Positions 11,563-24,141 of a DNA stretch of 64,000 bases are shown here, in pieces. Under the pieces are notes generated by a model that did no database searches, was not told the origin of the DNA, and worked only from the letters and a program-made list of their open reading frames with translations. The stretch covers positions 66,349,754 to 66,413,753 of the forward strand of contig NC_061508.1 in the NCBI RefSeq assembly GCF_022539505.1, in the 5' to 3' direction. This stretch comes from Lolium rigidum. Taxonomy: Eukaryota; Streptophyta; Magnoliopsida; Poales; Poaceae. The first letter of the stretch is position 1. The number at the start of each line of letters is the position of its first letter. Made by a program: the position numbers and the translations under genes.

Positions 11563-14500
11563 ATGTCTACCGAGGTGTACCCGCGGATTCCTCTTCCGGT
11601 AGCCATCATACCGTGATCCCCGCATCCTCTTCCGGAGAAATCTCGGTCGAAGGGACCTCTGATGGGCTTGAGGCTGATCTTGCCCAGAGCGAAGCTGGTA
11701 CCGGTACCTCAGCTCATGCTACCGGTAACCAAGGAGAAGCCGGCAGCTCCAGCCAGGGCACCGGAGTAGATCTGGACTCCTACACGCGTGGGGCCTGGAT
11801 GGGCTCTGATGTGACCCAGGCGGAAATAGACTGGCTCTACCGCTCTCGGAGGATACCGGAGGAGGTTTGGTGCCGCATCCCCGGCAAGGAGCGCCAGCCC
11901 GAGCCTCGGCCGGGTGAGCATGTGGTCTTCGCCGCTCATTTTGAGCGCGGCTTTGGCCTTCCAGCGTCGGATTTCTTCCGGCGCTTCCTCAACTTCTACG
12001 AGCTTCAGCCCCACCATCTTCCGGGCAACTCGATCTTTTTCCTTTCTGCCTTCACCACCTTCATGGAGGGATACACCGGTATCACTCCTTCTTTGATAAT
12101 TTCTCTTTCTTTTACTATCCTCGGAAGAATTCTATACGGGATAGGAAACTTCCTCAGCCCAAACCTTTTGTCCGGTGTGGGGGTTGTATCTTGTCTCCCC
12201 GCCCGGGAGCAACTTCTACAAACTCTCCGGTCCGGACTCGTCCGGACACAGCGAGAGGACCTTTTTCTATGTCCGGAACGGCGGTCCGGAAGATTTCATC
12301 AATCTCCTGGCATATGTTCCCGGGCCGCCCTCCATGAAGAACTGGCTCCACTACCCCAAGGACGACAAGGAGTCCATCCGGATAGCCGGCTTCATCGACA
12401 CCAACAAGGAGGAGACCAACCTCTGCGCGGAGGATCTGGTCCGCGCTTTTCTCGCGCGCCGGGTGCTGCCCCTTCAGCGGCGTGCCCACAAGATCAGCGA
12501 AATGTCGGGGCCAATGGACCCGACAAGGATCACAACCCACCGGCTCAGCCCTACTGACTTGGTCCTTCAGGCCAAGCAGATTTTCCAAAATCCGCTGAGC
12601 TCTAGCGGGAAATACGGGCTGGCCCCCTACAGCCGCCGCAACTCTCCTCCGCGGCGAGTAAGACCTTGGGATCTTCAGGAAGCTTTTTCCGGTATAACCA
12701 CGCGTATTTTGCTCTAACATGTTGTTTTTGTGTCTCAGAACTTCCGCCGGATCCGCCAGGAGCATCCGGCTTCCTACACGCCCGACCGGATCTTCCAGGA
12801 CGACTGCGACGCTGACCCCTACGTCAAGGGAAGGCAAAAGATGGGCCGCACCCACACTCCACGCCCCGGTAACTTTTCTGGCAACGGGTCCGGTTCGGAT
12901 GATGAAGTTACTATACTTGAGGTATTTTGCTCTTTCTCTTTCTCATGCATCATCTTTCTGTAGACGCTTCCTCAGCCAGCGCCAACCGACAGGTTGTGGA
13001 GCGCGCTGTTCCGATACAGGCCGAGGTTGGCCATGAGTTCTAGGAGAAGCTCTCCTCGCGGGGCCAGAAGAACAAGGCGCCGGCGCCCGAATCCGGCCCG
13101 AGCGATGCCCCTCCCGCCAAGCGCTCCCAGCAGGAAGTTATCGGCGGGAAGAAGGTCTCCACCAAGCGCTACCGGTCTCGAGAGATGCCGGTTTCTTCCG
13201 GCTAAGCTTCCATTTTCCCTTTCCTTTTTGTTTCACGAGTCTCTTTTCCGGTTACTTGTTTTGAAGTTTTCTCCATCTTTCCAGGCCTGCCCTGAAGATC
13301 TCCAAGAGCGCCTCTGGCATGAGGCCGGAGACCTCTGAGGACGCCGCCAGGGCCTCGACTCCTCCTCAGCCAAGTCCGGTACCATCTGGTGCCGGCAATC
13401 CTTCTGCCTCCCCTTTGGGGGGCAATACAAGTACGGGGCGCGCGGCCCCTGAACCTTCACACCACCGCGCGGAGGAGGACTTTGTCTCCCCTCCAGAAAT
13501 CCAAGACACCGGCGCCAGCAACACCGGCGCCGGCACCGAAGATGCCGGGCAGGCGGAACCTCTGGTTCCTCCTGTCCAGAAAAAGAAGAAGAAGAAGACT
13601 CCTGCTTCCTCCCCCTCCAAGGCCGTGCCGGACTCTTCCGAGCCGGCAAGCTCTGCTCCGGCAAAGGACGCTCCTGAGGCTCCTGCGCCAACCAAATCTG
13701 CGCCAACTCCTCCTCCTCCGGCAACCTCAGCCGGCAAGCCGGCGGCCGCCAAGCCAACACCGCCAGAGAGCGGCAAGCTCATCGCCCAGCAACTTGCTGC
13801 GGTGGTGACCGCGGCCACCGCTCCTTCCTCCGGCTCGCAGACGCTAGTTCTGCACGCCGGCCGTGCCGCCGTTGTGGCCGGTGAAAAGGTCTCTGCCTCA
13901 GGTAGGCCGGATCACCGAGTTCCACCGCCGAGGAGCTGACCTCGGCCATCTGCTTGATTACGCTGAAAAGTGGAATCAGGCGGATCTGACGCTGGCTACG
14001 CGCGGCCTCGGCAAGGACAAGCTGCCGGTGATCGATCCCTCTGGCCCTCGGAGCACCGGTCAACACTTTGGCCGGCTGCGGCGCGCGGCCAAGGAGTTCG
14101 ACAATGTGTGGCACGATGCCAGCACCAACGTGTCGGTAAGCTGCACAACCTCAATCTCTTTTACATCCTTGCCGGTTTTCTTTCCAGACTCTCAAGATTA
14201 TATATATTCTCCCAGTCCCCGAGTTTCGGGTTGAGAGTGCAGCTCTTAGCGCGAAACTTTGTTAGAAACACAAAAAACCGGCATAGCCAGTCCCGAGTTT
14301 CGGGTTGAGAGCGCAGTTCTTAGCGCGAAACTTAGTTAGAAACACAAAAAACCGGCATAGCCGGTCCCGAGTTTCGGGTTGAGAGCGCAGTTCTTAGCGC
14401 GAAACTTAGTTGTAAACACAAAAAACCGGCATAGCCAGTCCCCGAGTTTCGGGTTAAGAGCGCAGTTCTTAGCGCGAAACTTTGTTGTAAACACGAAAAA

Positions 14501-15966
14501 CCGGCATAGTCAGTCCCCGAGTTTCGGGTTGAGAGCGCAGTTCTTAGCGCGAAACTTTGTTGTAAACACAAAAAACCGGCATAGCCAGTCCCCGAGTTTC
14601 GGGTTTAGAGCGCAGTACTTAACTTGAAACTTTGTTTTCCTTGCCGGCATCTTTTTTACCGAAAACCTTTTTAACTTGAACAGAGCACGCTGTACACCCG
14701 GAAGCAGCTCTTTGAGGAGCTGCTGTGGGAGCACCGGGAGCTGTCTGAGGCCCACAGCAAGTGTCGAGGTTAGTCTTCCGCACCCCGGCTTCTCTTTACC
14801 GGTTGCTTTTTCCTTTCCAGCACGAATTAACTTTTTTGCATTTCAGCTCTTCCGGAAGCCTCCTTTGAGGAACTCTCCGCCCAGCTCGCCGCGCTCAAAG
14901 GTACCATTTCTTTTTTTGCATCTTTTACCATACCGGACCTCTCTTTGTTAATAAGACCCTTCTAGATTTCAGCTGAGAAGGAGCAGCTCATCACCACGCA
15001 TCGCGAAGTGAAGGAGCAGGCCATGCAGGCTGAGCTCCGGCACGCGCGGGAGCTCAAGGAGGCCAAAGCCGCAGCAGAGGCCAAGCCGTATGAATCCACG
15101 AAGGAGTACACGAACTCCACTCTGTGCTGCGGGCGGAGATGGAGGAGGAGACCGTGGCGCGGAAGGCAGCGCAAGACCGGCTCGCTCTCCTAAATGATGA
15201 ACAAAAGGAGTACGACCGGTTGGTTGTACGGACCGACGCGGCTGGCCCTCAGTAAGCCTTTCTTCTTTCCCCTCTTTCGCTTATAAGCATATATTTTCCG
15301 GTAGCATGTCCTTATCTTTTCTTCCTTTTTTCTTGTAGGGCTCTTTCCGGATTCCCAGGTGCATGCCCACAACAAGGTGGCGGAACGCAGGGCGGAACAA
15401 GAAATGACCAACCCGGATGCGCCCTGGGATCCTTATGACCACCTGGTTGCGCTCTCCGCCGGATCCAGCACATGCGCTCCGTGGACCGGCATCTTACCGA
15501 CCTTTCGGATGTTGCTATCCAAATCTGCAAAGTGATGTGGCCTGGGGAACCGGTACCTGCCAACGTCCCGCTCACCGCCGACCGCCTGAAGGACGCAGGC
15601 CGGAGGATCCATGAGTGGAAGTGTTCGGCGGCTCGTGCCGGAGCGGACGCGGCTCTGCGCATCGCCTGCTCCTGGTATGACGACCTGGATCTGGATGCTT
15701 TCCATAGCCTCCGCGGCAACGCGCCCACCGACACAGATCCAGTCCGCACCGCCAAGCGCCAGGACCGCGCCTACCGGATAGCCGAGTTCGCCCATGTGCG
15801 CACCTTCATCCCTCCTCCTCCCGACGTGAAGGATGCACTCTCCGACGACGAGGAAGAAGTCGAGGACGAGGAGGATGAAGAAGTTGGCGAAGGCGACGTT
15901 CTTCCGAAAGGAGGCGACGCTCCCCCGGAAGCTCCTGAGGCCGGCCTGCAGCCCCCTGTTGCTTAG
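11563..15966 (+). pseudogene. Antisense extra gene (PF04195-like) of outer Tat element
   Basis: A multi-exon plus-strand gene antisense to gag-pol. The N-terminal part (about 11613-12080) matches the 'putative gypsy type transposon' family. It has DVTQAEIDWLYRSRRIP, a PGEHVVFAAHFERGFGLP segment and FFLSAFTTFMEGY. Later open segments lie at 12175-12660 (FFYVRNGGPEDF), 12737-12921, 13319-13939 (Pro/Ala-rich with a run of six Lys), 13863-14140, 14684-14770, 14848-14901, 14974-15190 (coiled-coil-like, Glu/Lys/Ala) and 15472-15966. The last ends in an acidic tail and TAG. Gaps between segments carry GT...AG borders, so introns are likely. The ATG at 11563 is out of frame with the main N-terminal frame, so at least one indel has killed the start. 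The function of this family is unknown. Confidence 0.7.
14213..14640. repeat. Six tandem 74-75-bp repeats in an intron
   Basis: GAGTTTCGGG recurs at 14221, 14295, 14369, 14444, 14519 and 14594. Each unit contains the inverted pair GTTTCG...CGAAAC and the phrase AAAAAACCGGCATAGCC. The array lies between the exon ending near 14140 and the exon starting near 14684 of the antisense gene. The same CCGGCATAGCC phrase recurs once at 43980, across the nested insertion. Confidence 0.9.
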
Positions 15967-16186
15967 ATATCTCGTGTCATGCATGTGTTGTCCCTGAATG
16001 TCTCAAAAAACTTCAGCCCGTCAAATTCTACCCCGGAATGCCGGGGTTTAAGTTGTAAGACAAAACTTAGCATTTATTTTGGTTGTATTACAACTTCTAT
16101 GCCGGTGTCTTCTTAACCGGTAGCTTATCAAGTCAAGTTTATATGCTATCTTAGCATTGTGCATATTGTTTGCTTTTTTATCTTGC

Positions 16187-16191
16187 ACTGT
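16187..16191. repeat. Target duplication ACTGT, left side of Tekay insertion
   Basis: ACTGT directly before the LTR start TGTGGTGACC, repeated at 43815-43819 after the other LTR. Confidence 0.9.
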
Positions 16192-19100
16192 TGTGGTGAC
16201 CCTGCATACCACTGCATGTTGTAGTATGCCAGTCGTTGATATAACATTCACGAAGTACCATTCCGCAAATATTACATCCCTCAGAGTAGTACAACAGAAC
16301 ATAGCAGGGTCCATAACTCATTCACTTATTATTACAAGCATCAAACATATATTGTCTTGGAGCTCCTCTTGGGTCCTAAGAGGAATACTCCTGGGTTCGA
16401 GGTGAACCCAACTCAACTTACAATATAGGAGTCTCATTAAACTATACATTTATTGCCTCGAGCAGCTAAATACTAAGAGTTCGGGCTGCTCGGTTACTAC
16501 TACTACTGGATGTCTCTAGGCTTGATCTCCTCCGGAAGCCTCCCCGGATCCGTAGACTATGAGATAGTCTACGCCTTCAACACCTCTTGAGAGGTCAGGT
16601 TCTTCATAGCCGATGATCTCGGCTCCTTCATTGTTGTCGTAGTCCTCCTCCAGACGATTCAGACAATCTAAGCATGGGATTTAAGAGTGGTATGAGTACG
16701 AGCGTACTCAACAAGTTCATTATAGATAAGAGGTGTTTAATGCACTAGCTACGAGATTAGACCAGAAAGTCTAATATCAATGCAAGTTTTGATAAATATT
16801 TCTTCAAGAGATTTCTTTTATTTCAAAGAGCTATGTCCGTCAGCCTTCACCGGTTTACTAGAACTTCATGGAGCTCCTTTCCGGCCGCGTTCGCAGTTCC
16901 TCAATCCCGGAACAGGGAGTGACAGGTCACGATTCTTTACACTCTGCGGAGGTGTGTTGCTTTACCCATAAGAGATCTTAACCTTGGTGCCAACCGGGCA
17001 GCTTTCCCGTCCACACTTCCTTCGGTGTGAGGCCCGGTATAAGGTCTAGCCATTCATGTTCCTCCGCTACCTCGAACACCCACCCTTTGTTGCATGCGCC
17101 GACCACGGGTCCACGTCGGTCCCATTATTCCTATAGATTTCAAGGTGGACCCCGACCACGACAACGAGTCTTGGGCTCTACCATACACTCCTACGCCGGT
17201 GGCTGCAACCCATCATAGACCGCAATACCGTGGGGACTTAAGGCCTCCCAGCCAACCGCTTGCACTTCGAGCGACAAGTGTCTACGGACTATGCCGTGGG
17301 GACTTAAGGCTTCCCCAGCCAACCGCTTGCCCTGACAGATACAAGTGTCTACGGTAAAGCGCATCCGTTGATGAACGAGAGGTGGAAACACTTTTGACTA
17401 CTCCGTCCCACTCCGGATCTTATGGTTAACACGGGTATTACGGCACAAGAATCATCGGCGACATTTGTTGTTTAATCCTAGATGGATATAAACCCGTGCA
17501 ATGGAACCTCCACCATATCAACACAATCCATGGTTCCATTGCCCACCACATAGTCATATTCATAGTTATGAAAGTAGTGGTTTTGGTTTTTATGCAATAG
17601 TGATAACCATAATACTTTGCAAGTAATTTGATAGAAATACTCAAATGACATGAGCAAGTGATGAACTTGCTCGAACACCGCAAAGTTTTGCAGTTGGAAG
17701 GTGTGGACTGACCCTTGTCCTCTGATTCTGAAAAATAGCATCATTGTCCGATAAGGGCAATGGTTAAAGAAGCAATTATGCATGATTCCAGTTTTAGGGT
17801 TTTGTTCCCCCCTTCCGATGTCGTTATTATTTCATGTGAGAGGTTAATACTAAGAATAATTTGGAGATATTATCTTTAGAGTAAATACAACCTTGAAATG
17901 TTGTCAAGGTGTTTTTCTAGCCCATAACATTAATGGACTTACTTTTTTTAAAAATAATATGTGTGATTTAAATGTTTGTTTAAATCATCAAATCATGACT
18001 TATTCATATTTGTCTTTAATAATTCTCTTTAATATTTTATTTAGGTAGAGAATTTTATGCTGATCAGTTTTTATATTTTTAATTATTTTTTTAGAGCTAT
18101 TAATAATTTTCTATGATTATTCAAAGTTTCAGCATTTTTATTTGTTTGTGAAAAGACGAAAACACCCCTGGGCCCACCTGTCGGTGCAACCCAGTGGGTT
18201 AGGTCGAATCGACCGGCCCGGTCCGGCTCGACCAGCCCCACTCCTCTCTTCTCCTCACGCGCGATCGAACCCTAACCCTAACCTGCTCTGGCGACTCGCG
18301 TCGCCTCCGCCGTCGCCGCTCGATTCCGGCGAGATTTGCCGGACTTGGCCCCCGCCATGGTGCGCAACCAACGCGCCACACGACGGCAGTCAATCCTATC
18401 CGCGTCGATCTGACGCGGGCGACCTGCTGCTCTCGGTCTCGTCCCCGTCTGGTGCTAGGGTTACGGGATCCGCTCGATCCCGCCGTTCTCGGCGCTCCCG
18501 GTGCTTGGACTCCGCCTCGGCTTCGCCGCCGTGGTGCGGGTGGTGCCGTGGTGCCGCCATGGCCTGGCTTGGCTTGGCGCCGCCGCGCTCTGGCGTGTGC
18601 CGCCGTGGCCGCCATGGCCGTGCCTATCTGCTCGACCCCGGGTATGTGCGCCTCCTCTCTTCTGCTTCTCTCTTGTGCCTGACCTGCTTCCTCTGCTAGC
18701 TCTACCCCTGTGTTGTGCTTGCCTGCGCAAGAGCTGTTGTGCTCTTCTGCAGCGCCATGTGTGCCTGCTCCTGCTGTGCTATGCTGCTGCGCTATGCATG
18801 TGCTACTGCTGTGTGATGCCCTGCCATATCTCTGTGTAAGAATTTCTAGCCTAAGCACTTGCTGTGCTAGTGCTGCTTGCTTAATTCCATTCCTGTGCCT
18901 TTGTTCTTGTTGATAATCTTGCCAGATCCTCAAGTGTGTTCATTTCAATTGCTATGGCTTGATTATAGTGTATAGTTCTTGCATAATTGCAAGTGCCTGA
19001 GCTACTGTGGCTAATTCTTGTGCTCAAATTCATGAGCATGCTCATCTGAGCATTGCTGTTGGCTTGCTGGTATGATTAAAGGATGAGCACTAAGTGGTTT

Positions 19101-20462
19101 ATTTGTTTATCATGATCCAGTGGTTCATCAAACCTTTGATGTGCTTCTGGATACAATCATAAGGTTATTAATTGATTATCCGTGATGCAATTCATTAAGC
19201 AATGTGTCTCGTTTATTTTATATGGTCAATATAATGCTAGAATTGGGTTCTAGCATGCTTTAGCAAGCTCCGGTGATCCAGTGATCAACAGTTGCTTGAT
19301 CAATGCTTGCTTTATTCTATGCCTATGCCTGTCCGGGCTTATTCCGGTGATCTGTGCATCACCGGGCCTTGTGCTTGGTGTGTGCTTGTGGTTGGCTCCA
19401 GCAATTGTTGTTGCTTCCGAGTGATCAATTGGATCATGAGTAAGTGTTCCGATTCTTGGTGATCTATCTCTTTCATTTATCTGTAAAGCTTATCCTTGTT
19501 TATTGGATAAATGAGATGAACTGCTTGCAGTGATGACTCATATAATTTGTTTAATTGAGCTAGAGTTTGTGGTGGAAAAGTTTTTATATGGTTGGCTCTT
19601 GCTCCCCTGGTCGACAGCTCCACCTTTCCCTTTGGGTGACTCACTCTGTATGTGTGCTGCATGCACACAACCTTGTGAGCAGGCTGTGTGTGTGTGTCTA
19701 CCAGATACTTTGCACTTGGGACATTGAGAGGATCAGCTCGGCGGAGTTGAGCATATCTTCTCAATTCTCATTTCTTTGCTAACCTGCCAAGTGGTTATGC
19801 CACTTGGCATAACTCTTCTTTTGTTGTGATTATGTGCAGGGATCAATCTGTTGCTCCAATGATCATGAAGATCATCAAGTACAAGAATAAATGAAGTTTA
19901 TCTTGTAGTGTTAGGACAGATCCTTGATTTGTAATTTTCCTGTTCTTTTCTTTTTCTATTTTTGTCCAATTCTTGTAATATGTTGTAATGTTCATATTTT
20001 ATTTCTGGATATTGTAAAAGACAATGTATTATGTGTGTTTATCAATAAAGCTCCAATTTTTCTCTATTGAGCTTTAGATATTAATTGTTCTATTTATATT
20101 TTGATTATTTAGGATTGTTTATTAAATTATCTCAAGTTTGAGTTATGAGATATTAACTTGATGTTTGAAAAATTCAAATTTGGTTTGAACTTGATCATCC
20201 ATCTTAACTTAGAATTCAATCATGCAACTTAAATTGGTGATTCCAACTCTCCCCTCTCAACTCAAAACCCTAGTTTAGTTGAATAAGGAACAGGTTTATC
20301 GCACTCTCGAAACCCTAACCCTGTAAGGTGTCGAGAGAGAAACTTGTCCCCCTTCGATGCAGTTTTTGTTTAAAAGCGCGAAATTTCCCCAGAATTTGCA
20401 ATGCAATGCACATCCCTTTCTAAAATCTACCCCTCGATCGTCTCTAAACCTGGGACATTACA
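16192..20462 (-). repeat. 3' LTR of Tekay element
   Basis: Runs from TGTGGTGACC to GGGACATTACA, 4271 bp, and matches 39596-43814 throughout. It holds about 50 bp near its start (around 16233) that the other copy lacks. Inside are a near-tandem duplication at about 17222-17355 (GTGGGGACTTAAGG units) and a GC-rich middle (18170-18650). The GC-rich part opens spurious frames on both strands. No protein call is justified here. Confidence 0.95.
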
Positions 20463-20475
20463 GCCTTTCCCCCTT
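20463..20475 (-). promoter_or_regulatory. Polypurine tract of Tekay element
   Basis: The minus strand reads AAGGGGGAAAGGC immediately before the 3' LTR start TGTAATGTCCC. It is also part of the pol reading frame, encoding residues of the LRGKG stretch. Confidence 0.85.
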
Positions 20476-21277
20476 AAAGAAAACTTCGTCCCGAAGTTGT
20501 GGTTGTAATACCTGAACAGTTCGGGGTATGTTTTCCTCAGGTCTTCCTCTTTTTCCCAGGTGGCTTCCCTCTCGGGGTGATGCTTCCATTGTATCTTGCA
20601 ATACTTGATCGCCTTATTTCTGAGTTGTTTCCAGCTTTCCTCGAGAATCTTGGCTGGCTTCTCGATGTATGTCAAGTCTGGTTGTAACTCGAGCTCATCA
20701 TGTGATATTGGTTCATCAGGGGTCTTCAAACACTTTCTGAGTTGCGACACATGGAATATATTATGAACTTGTGCTAACCTTCCCGCTAGATCCAATTCAA
20801 AGGCTAAACCTCGGTTCTGACTCAATATCTTGAAAGGTCCTATATATCTAGGACTGAGCTTTCCTTTTACTCCAAACCTCTGAAGTCCTTTCATCGGGCT
20901 TACCTTAAGATATACCATGTCTCCAACTCGGGGCTCCCATGTTCTCCTCTTCGATCGACATAACTCTTTTGCCGACTTTGGGCTATCTTGAGCTCGTCTC
21001 TGATAATGTCAATGATTTGTTGCTTTTCCTTGACATAATCAGGGTTGAACTCTTTGCTTGCTCCGGCTTCATACCAACATATCGGTGATATACACTTCCT
21101 TCCATACAGAGCTTCAAATGGTGCCATCTTGATGCTGCTTTGATAGCTATTATTGTATGAAAACTCTGCTAGTGGCAAGTGCTCCTCCCATGATCCTCCG
21201 AAGTCTAGGGCACAAGCCCTAAGCATATCTTCTAAGATCTGGTTGGTTCTCTCGGTTTGTCCACCGGTCTGGGGATG

Positions 21278-21282
21278 GTAAG
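21278..21282. repeat. Target duplication GTAAG, left side of inner Tat insertion
   Basis: GTAAG directly before the LTR start TGACATAGGC, repeated at 34258-34262. Confidence 0.9.
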
Positions 21283-21668
21283 TGACATAGGCATCCCAAA
21301 TGGGCCTGCCTCATATAGTACCCGGGGTTTATTAAAGGCCCACTACCCGAAGAATAAGAAGACTCGAGAGCCCAAGATGTATTTAAGGAAAAGATAGAGT
21401 TGTAATAGGAAGTGGTATTTGTAATCTGGCGGGATGAGTTAGAAACCGTCCCGAACTATGTAATCCTGGTATAGCACGAATCCCTCGGCTTCACCTATAT
21501 AAAGGGGGGGTCGAGGGACGAGAAGATCATCGAATCATTATCTGCAAACCCTAGTTTTCATATTCGTCGAGTACTTTTCGGCTGAAACCTTCGAGATCTA
21601 CTTGCCCTCTACTTCTAACTAAACCCTAGCCTATAATCCATAGGCATTGACAAGTTAATCCCTTGTCA
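21283..21668 (+). repeat. 5' LTR of inner Tat element
   Basis: From TGACATAGGC to CCCTTGTCA. It contains a TATA box (TATATAAA at 21496-21503) followed by a run of G and GTCGAGGGACGAG. It matches 33873-34257 and the LTR fragment at 56197-56418. Confidence 0.95.
21496..21503 (+). promoter_or_regulatory. TATA box in 5' LTR of inner Tat element
   Basis: TATATAAA about 170 bp before the LTR end, conserved in the 3' LTR and in the LTR fragment near 56250. It is the likely promoter of the genomic RNA. Confidence 0.7.
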
Positions 21669-21670
21669 AT

Positions 21671-21688
21671 TGGCGCCGTCCGTGGGAA
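21671..21688 (+). promoter_or_regulatory. Primer binding site of inner Tat element
   Basis: TGGCGCCGTCCGTGGGAA starts two bases after the LTR. The TGGCGCCGT core is common in Tat/Athila-group elements and fits a tRNA ending in GGCGCCA (tRNA-Asp has been proposed for Athila). Which tRNA serves here is not proven. Confidence 0.7.
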
Positions 21689-21713
21689 TTAGAGGCGTAA
21701 GGATCCGATCTCG

Positions 21714-24141
21714 ATGGCACGTTCAAGATCTTCGACATCGTCAACCGGGAGCAACACTATGGATCGAGGTAAACGGATCGCTACTGGTCCTGTTGATTTT
21801 GTTCCTCACCCACCCTCCCGTTTGGATGCATATGCGTATCTGGCGGAGCCCTTGGAGATGACGTTCGGAAGGTTCCACTTTCGCGTCAAGAAAGAAGGAT
21901 CGTATCGTGTCGAAATTCCGATTTCGTCGGGATCGTCGGCGGTCGATTCTGAATTTTCAAGCTATGCATCATCAACTGAGTCGAAGAAGAAACTTCGGCA
22001 ACACGCTACGTCAGCACCGGAGCAAGAGAGAAACTCGCCAAGATCTTCGACAACGCATCGTGCGGGTCATCCGCGGACTCATATATAAGCGATGGCTTAA
22101 GCGATGTCGACGATTACGACTTCATCGACAAATCTCTCACGAGTGGGCAAGGTCTTCATCAATCTCAACAATGATGTCACCAAACCCAACATAGATCTGA
22201 GTACAAAATATCATCGGATTTATGCTATCGAAGATCAAGAGGAAACATCGGAGGCTTTCGATCAATTGGGAAATCCTTTTGTCGATCCCTCAGATCTAAG
22301 GAGAGGTATGGGCACTAAATACGTCGGGCCCACACCACGCGTCAGAGTCCAACTTCCACGAGGCAGCCTGGGATAGAGCGGCAAAAGCCATAGATGGTTC
22401 GAGAACCAATGACGACAACGGCTACAGCTCAAGAGCTGCAAGCTTATCAATATATGCTCGCACGAACTGCCCGAGAAATAGAAAAACGGACAGCTGAGCT
22501 AAACGGGAGAAAGGAGGCAGCTTACGCATCCGGCGAGGAGAAGGGCAGATCTAAGTGGACAATCTAGAGTTTCGGGTGATAGCCACGGGGAGGCTCGGAA
22601 CGAGAGGAAGATCAAGGCTACAACACATACACGAAGCGAGAAGAGAGTACTTGGTTCAAAACCTCGACATGTCCTTTATGACGATAGATACAAGAGGAAA
22701 TATTATCCCCAAGACACCGAAAGCTGGGTATATGGCGACACAAGCTTACATCCTCGCATCCAAGCCGCCCCGGGAGATCCAAGGGAAACATTATACAACA
22801 TGGCATTGGCGAGGAGTTGGAGCTATGGGGACGAGCGTTCGTAGCAACGCCTCCCGAAGGAGCAGCAAGGCAAAATAGTCCACGACCTGCGGCAGCAACG
22901 GCGGCAGCTCCGGAAGGACCAAGTGGAGCAAGAGACACGGGAGCACAAGCGAGGGTCGATAGAGCAAGGCAAAGCGAGAAGAGATCATCGGCAGTCCCCG
23001 GAGCTTAATGACGAGGATATGTGTGGTCTACCGTGCTTCACGAGAAGAGTCCGAAAAACTCGAGTCCCCTCGGGATTCAAGTTACCCGATCACTTCAAAA
23101 AGTTCGACGGCCTGCAAGACCGGAGGATCGGCTAATTGATTACCTCGAGACGGTAAAGCTAGCTGGAGGAACTAGAGCAACAGCCATGCAAAGTATTCAG
23201 GTGCACTTGAGTGGAGCCGCACGATCGTGGATCAAAAAACTTCCGCCGGGATCCATCGGCAGTCTGGGAAAGTTTCGAGGACGTTTTCGTCAAAAACTTC
23301 AGATCCACATGCAAAAAGCCTGCATCGTTGGAAGAGCTGAGGGCGTGTCGACAAAAGCCGGATGAGTCAATGAGAAAATACATCCAAAGGTGGAACATCA
23401 TAAAAAACTCGGCGAGAAAATATATCCGACGAGAGAGCAATAGATGCGTTTGTCGCGGGAATCGGGCGCGGAGATTTTGTCGAGGACTTGGGAAGGACCA
23501 ATCCAAAAACGAGTATCCGCGTTGATGGAGATAGCAAATAGATGGGCAGACGGAGAAGACGCTGTCCACAATAAACGACACAGGTCGCCGGAGGAGGACC
23601 GTAGTCGAAATTATCGAACGAGGCGACGATTTCCTCGGCGGTATCCGAATTACGACGCCCCGGGGCAAATTTCGGCGGGATTTCGGTCAAATACGGGAGC
23701 AAGCAACGAGAGATGATTATCGGAGAAGCAATGAGCAGCGAGGCGATAATAGGGACGACTCCCGTAACGAGGCAAAATAGTGGGCCAAGGTTTCCACGAC
23801 CTTTTATGTCTCCCGAAGAAATGCTGAACGGACCGTGCCGGATGCATTTTTTCCTCGATAGCAATGGGAAAAGACAGTCGGGACACCTGCGGAAAGATTG
23901 TCGAAATTTCCAAGCAATGTTCAGATGTGCGGAAACGCTCACGCACGAGCAGCACGAGAGAAACCCTCGGGAGCCTAGGAGCGAAATTCATCTACCGCCA
24001 CCTCCCGCGATTACGGAAGGCAATCAACACCAGCTCGGAATAGCGGCAGCACCAGCACCACCACCCTATGTTGATCCTAACTCCAACGGAGCGGTGTCGA
24101 TGATTCGAAGGGAAGGCCATCCAATAGAGCTCAAAAAGTAA
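21714..24141 (+). pseudogene. Gag of inner Tat element, frameshifted
   Basis: The ATG at 21714 opens with MARSRSSTSSTGSN, followed by VDFVPHPPSRLDAYAYLAEP. Later pieces in shifting frames give the Gag core: LIDYLETVKLAGG, then MQSIQVHLSGAARSWIKKLP, SWESFEDVFVKNFRS-like residues near 23265, and KPDESMRKYIQRW. A proline-rich and arginine-rich tail follows to 24141. At least six frame changes or stops occur. Gag would form the virus-like particle that packages the element RNA in the cytoplasm. Confidence 0.8.

Larger units (their letters stand above)
20427..21282 (-). pseudogene. Integrase C-terminus and chromodomain of Tekay pol
   Basis: The frame 20900-21226 carries integrase residues such as EEHLPLAEFSYNNSYQSS and APFEALYGRKC. 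The overlapping frame 20427-20918 carries the post-integrase segment (GPFKILSQ, then VHNIFHVSQLRK) and a chromodomain-like end, QWKHHPEREATWE. Chromodomains are thought to steer chromovirus integration to certain chromatin. The frame passes through the polypurine tract and stops 36 bp inside the LTR. A frame change near 20910 and the insertion at 21283 break the gene. Confidence 0.85.

Noticed and set aside
12922..12963. Exact 42-bp intron (GT...TAG) in the antisense gene
   Set aside because: The borders look right, but 42 bp is shorter than usual for plant introns, so I did not fix the exon border there.
13233..13818. Minus-strand frames of 150-175 codons
   Set aside because: Shadows of the Pro/Ala-rich exon of the plus-strand antisense gene. 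They have no domain.
14213..14640. CRISPR-like array
   Set aside because: Units are head-to-tail without unique spacers and sit in plant retrotransposon DNA.
18142..18933. Open frames on both strands (185 and 244 codons) in GC-rich DNA
   Set aside because: They lie inside the Tekay LTR and recur in the other LTR copy (41528-42277) with different frames and lengths. This is composition, not a gene.
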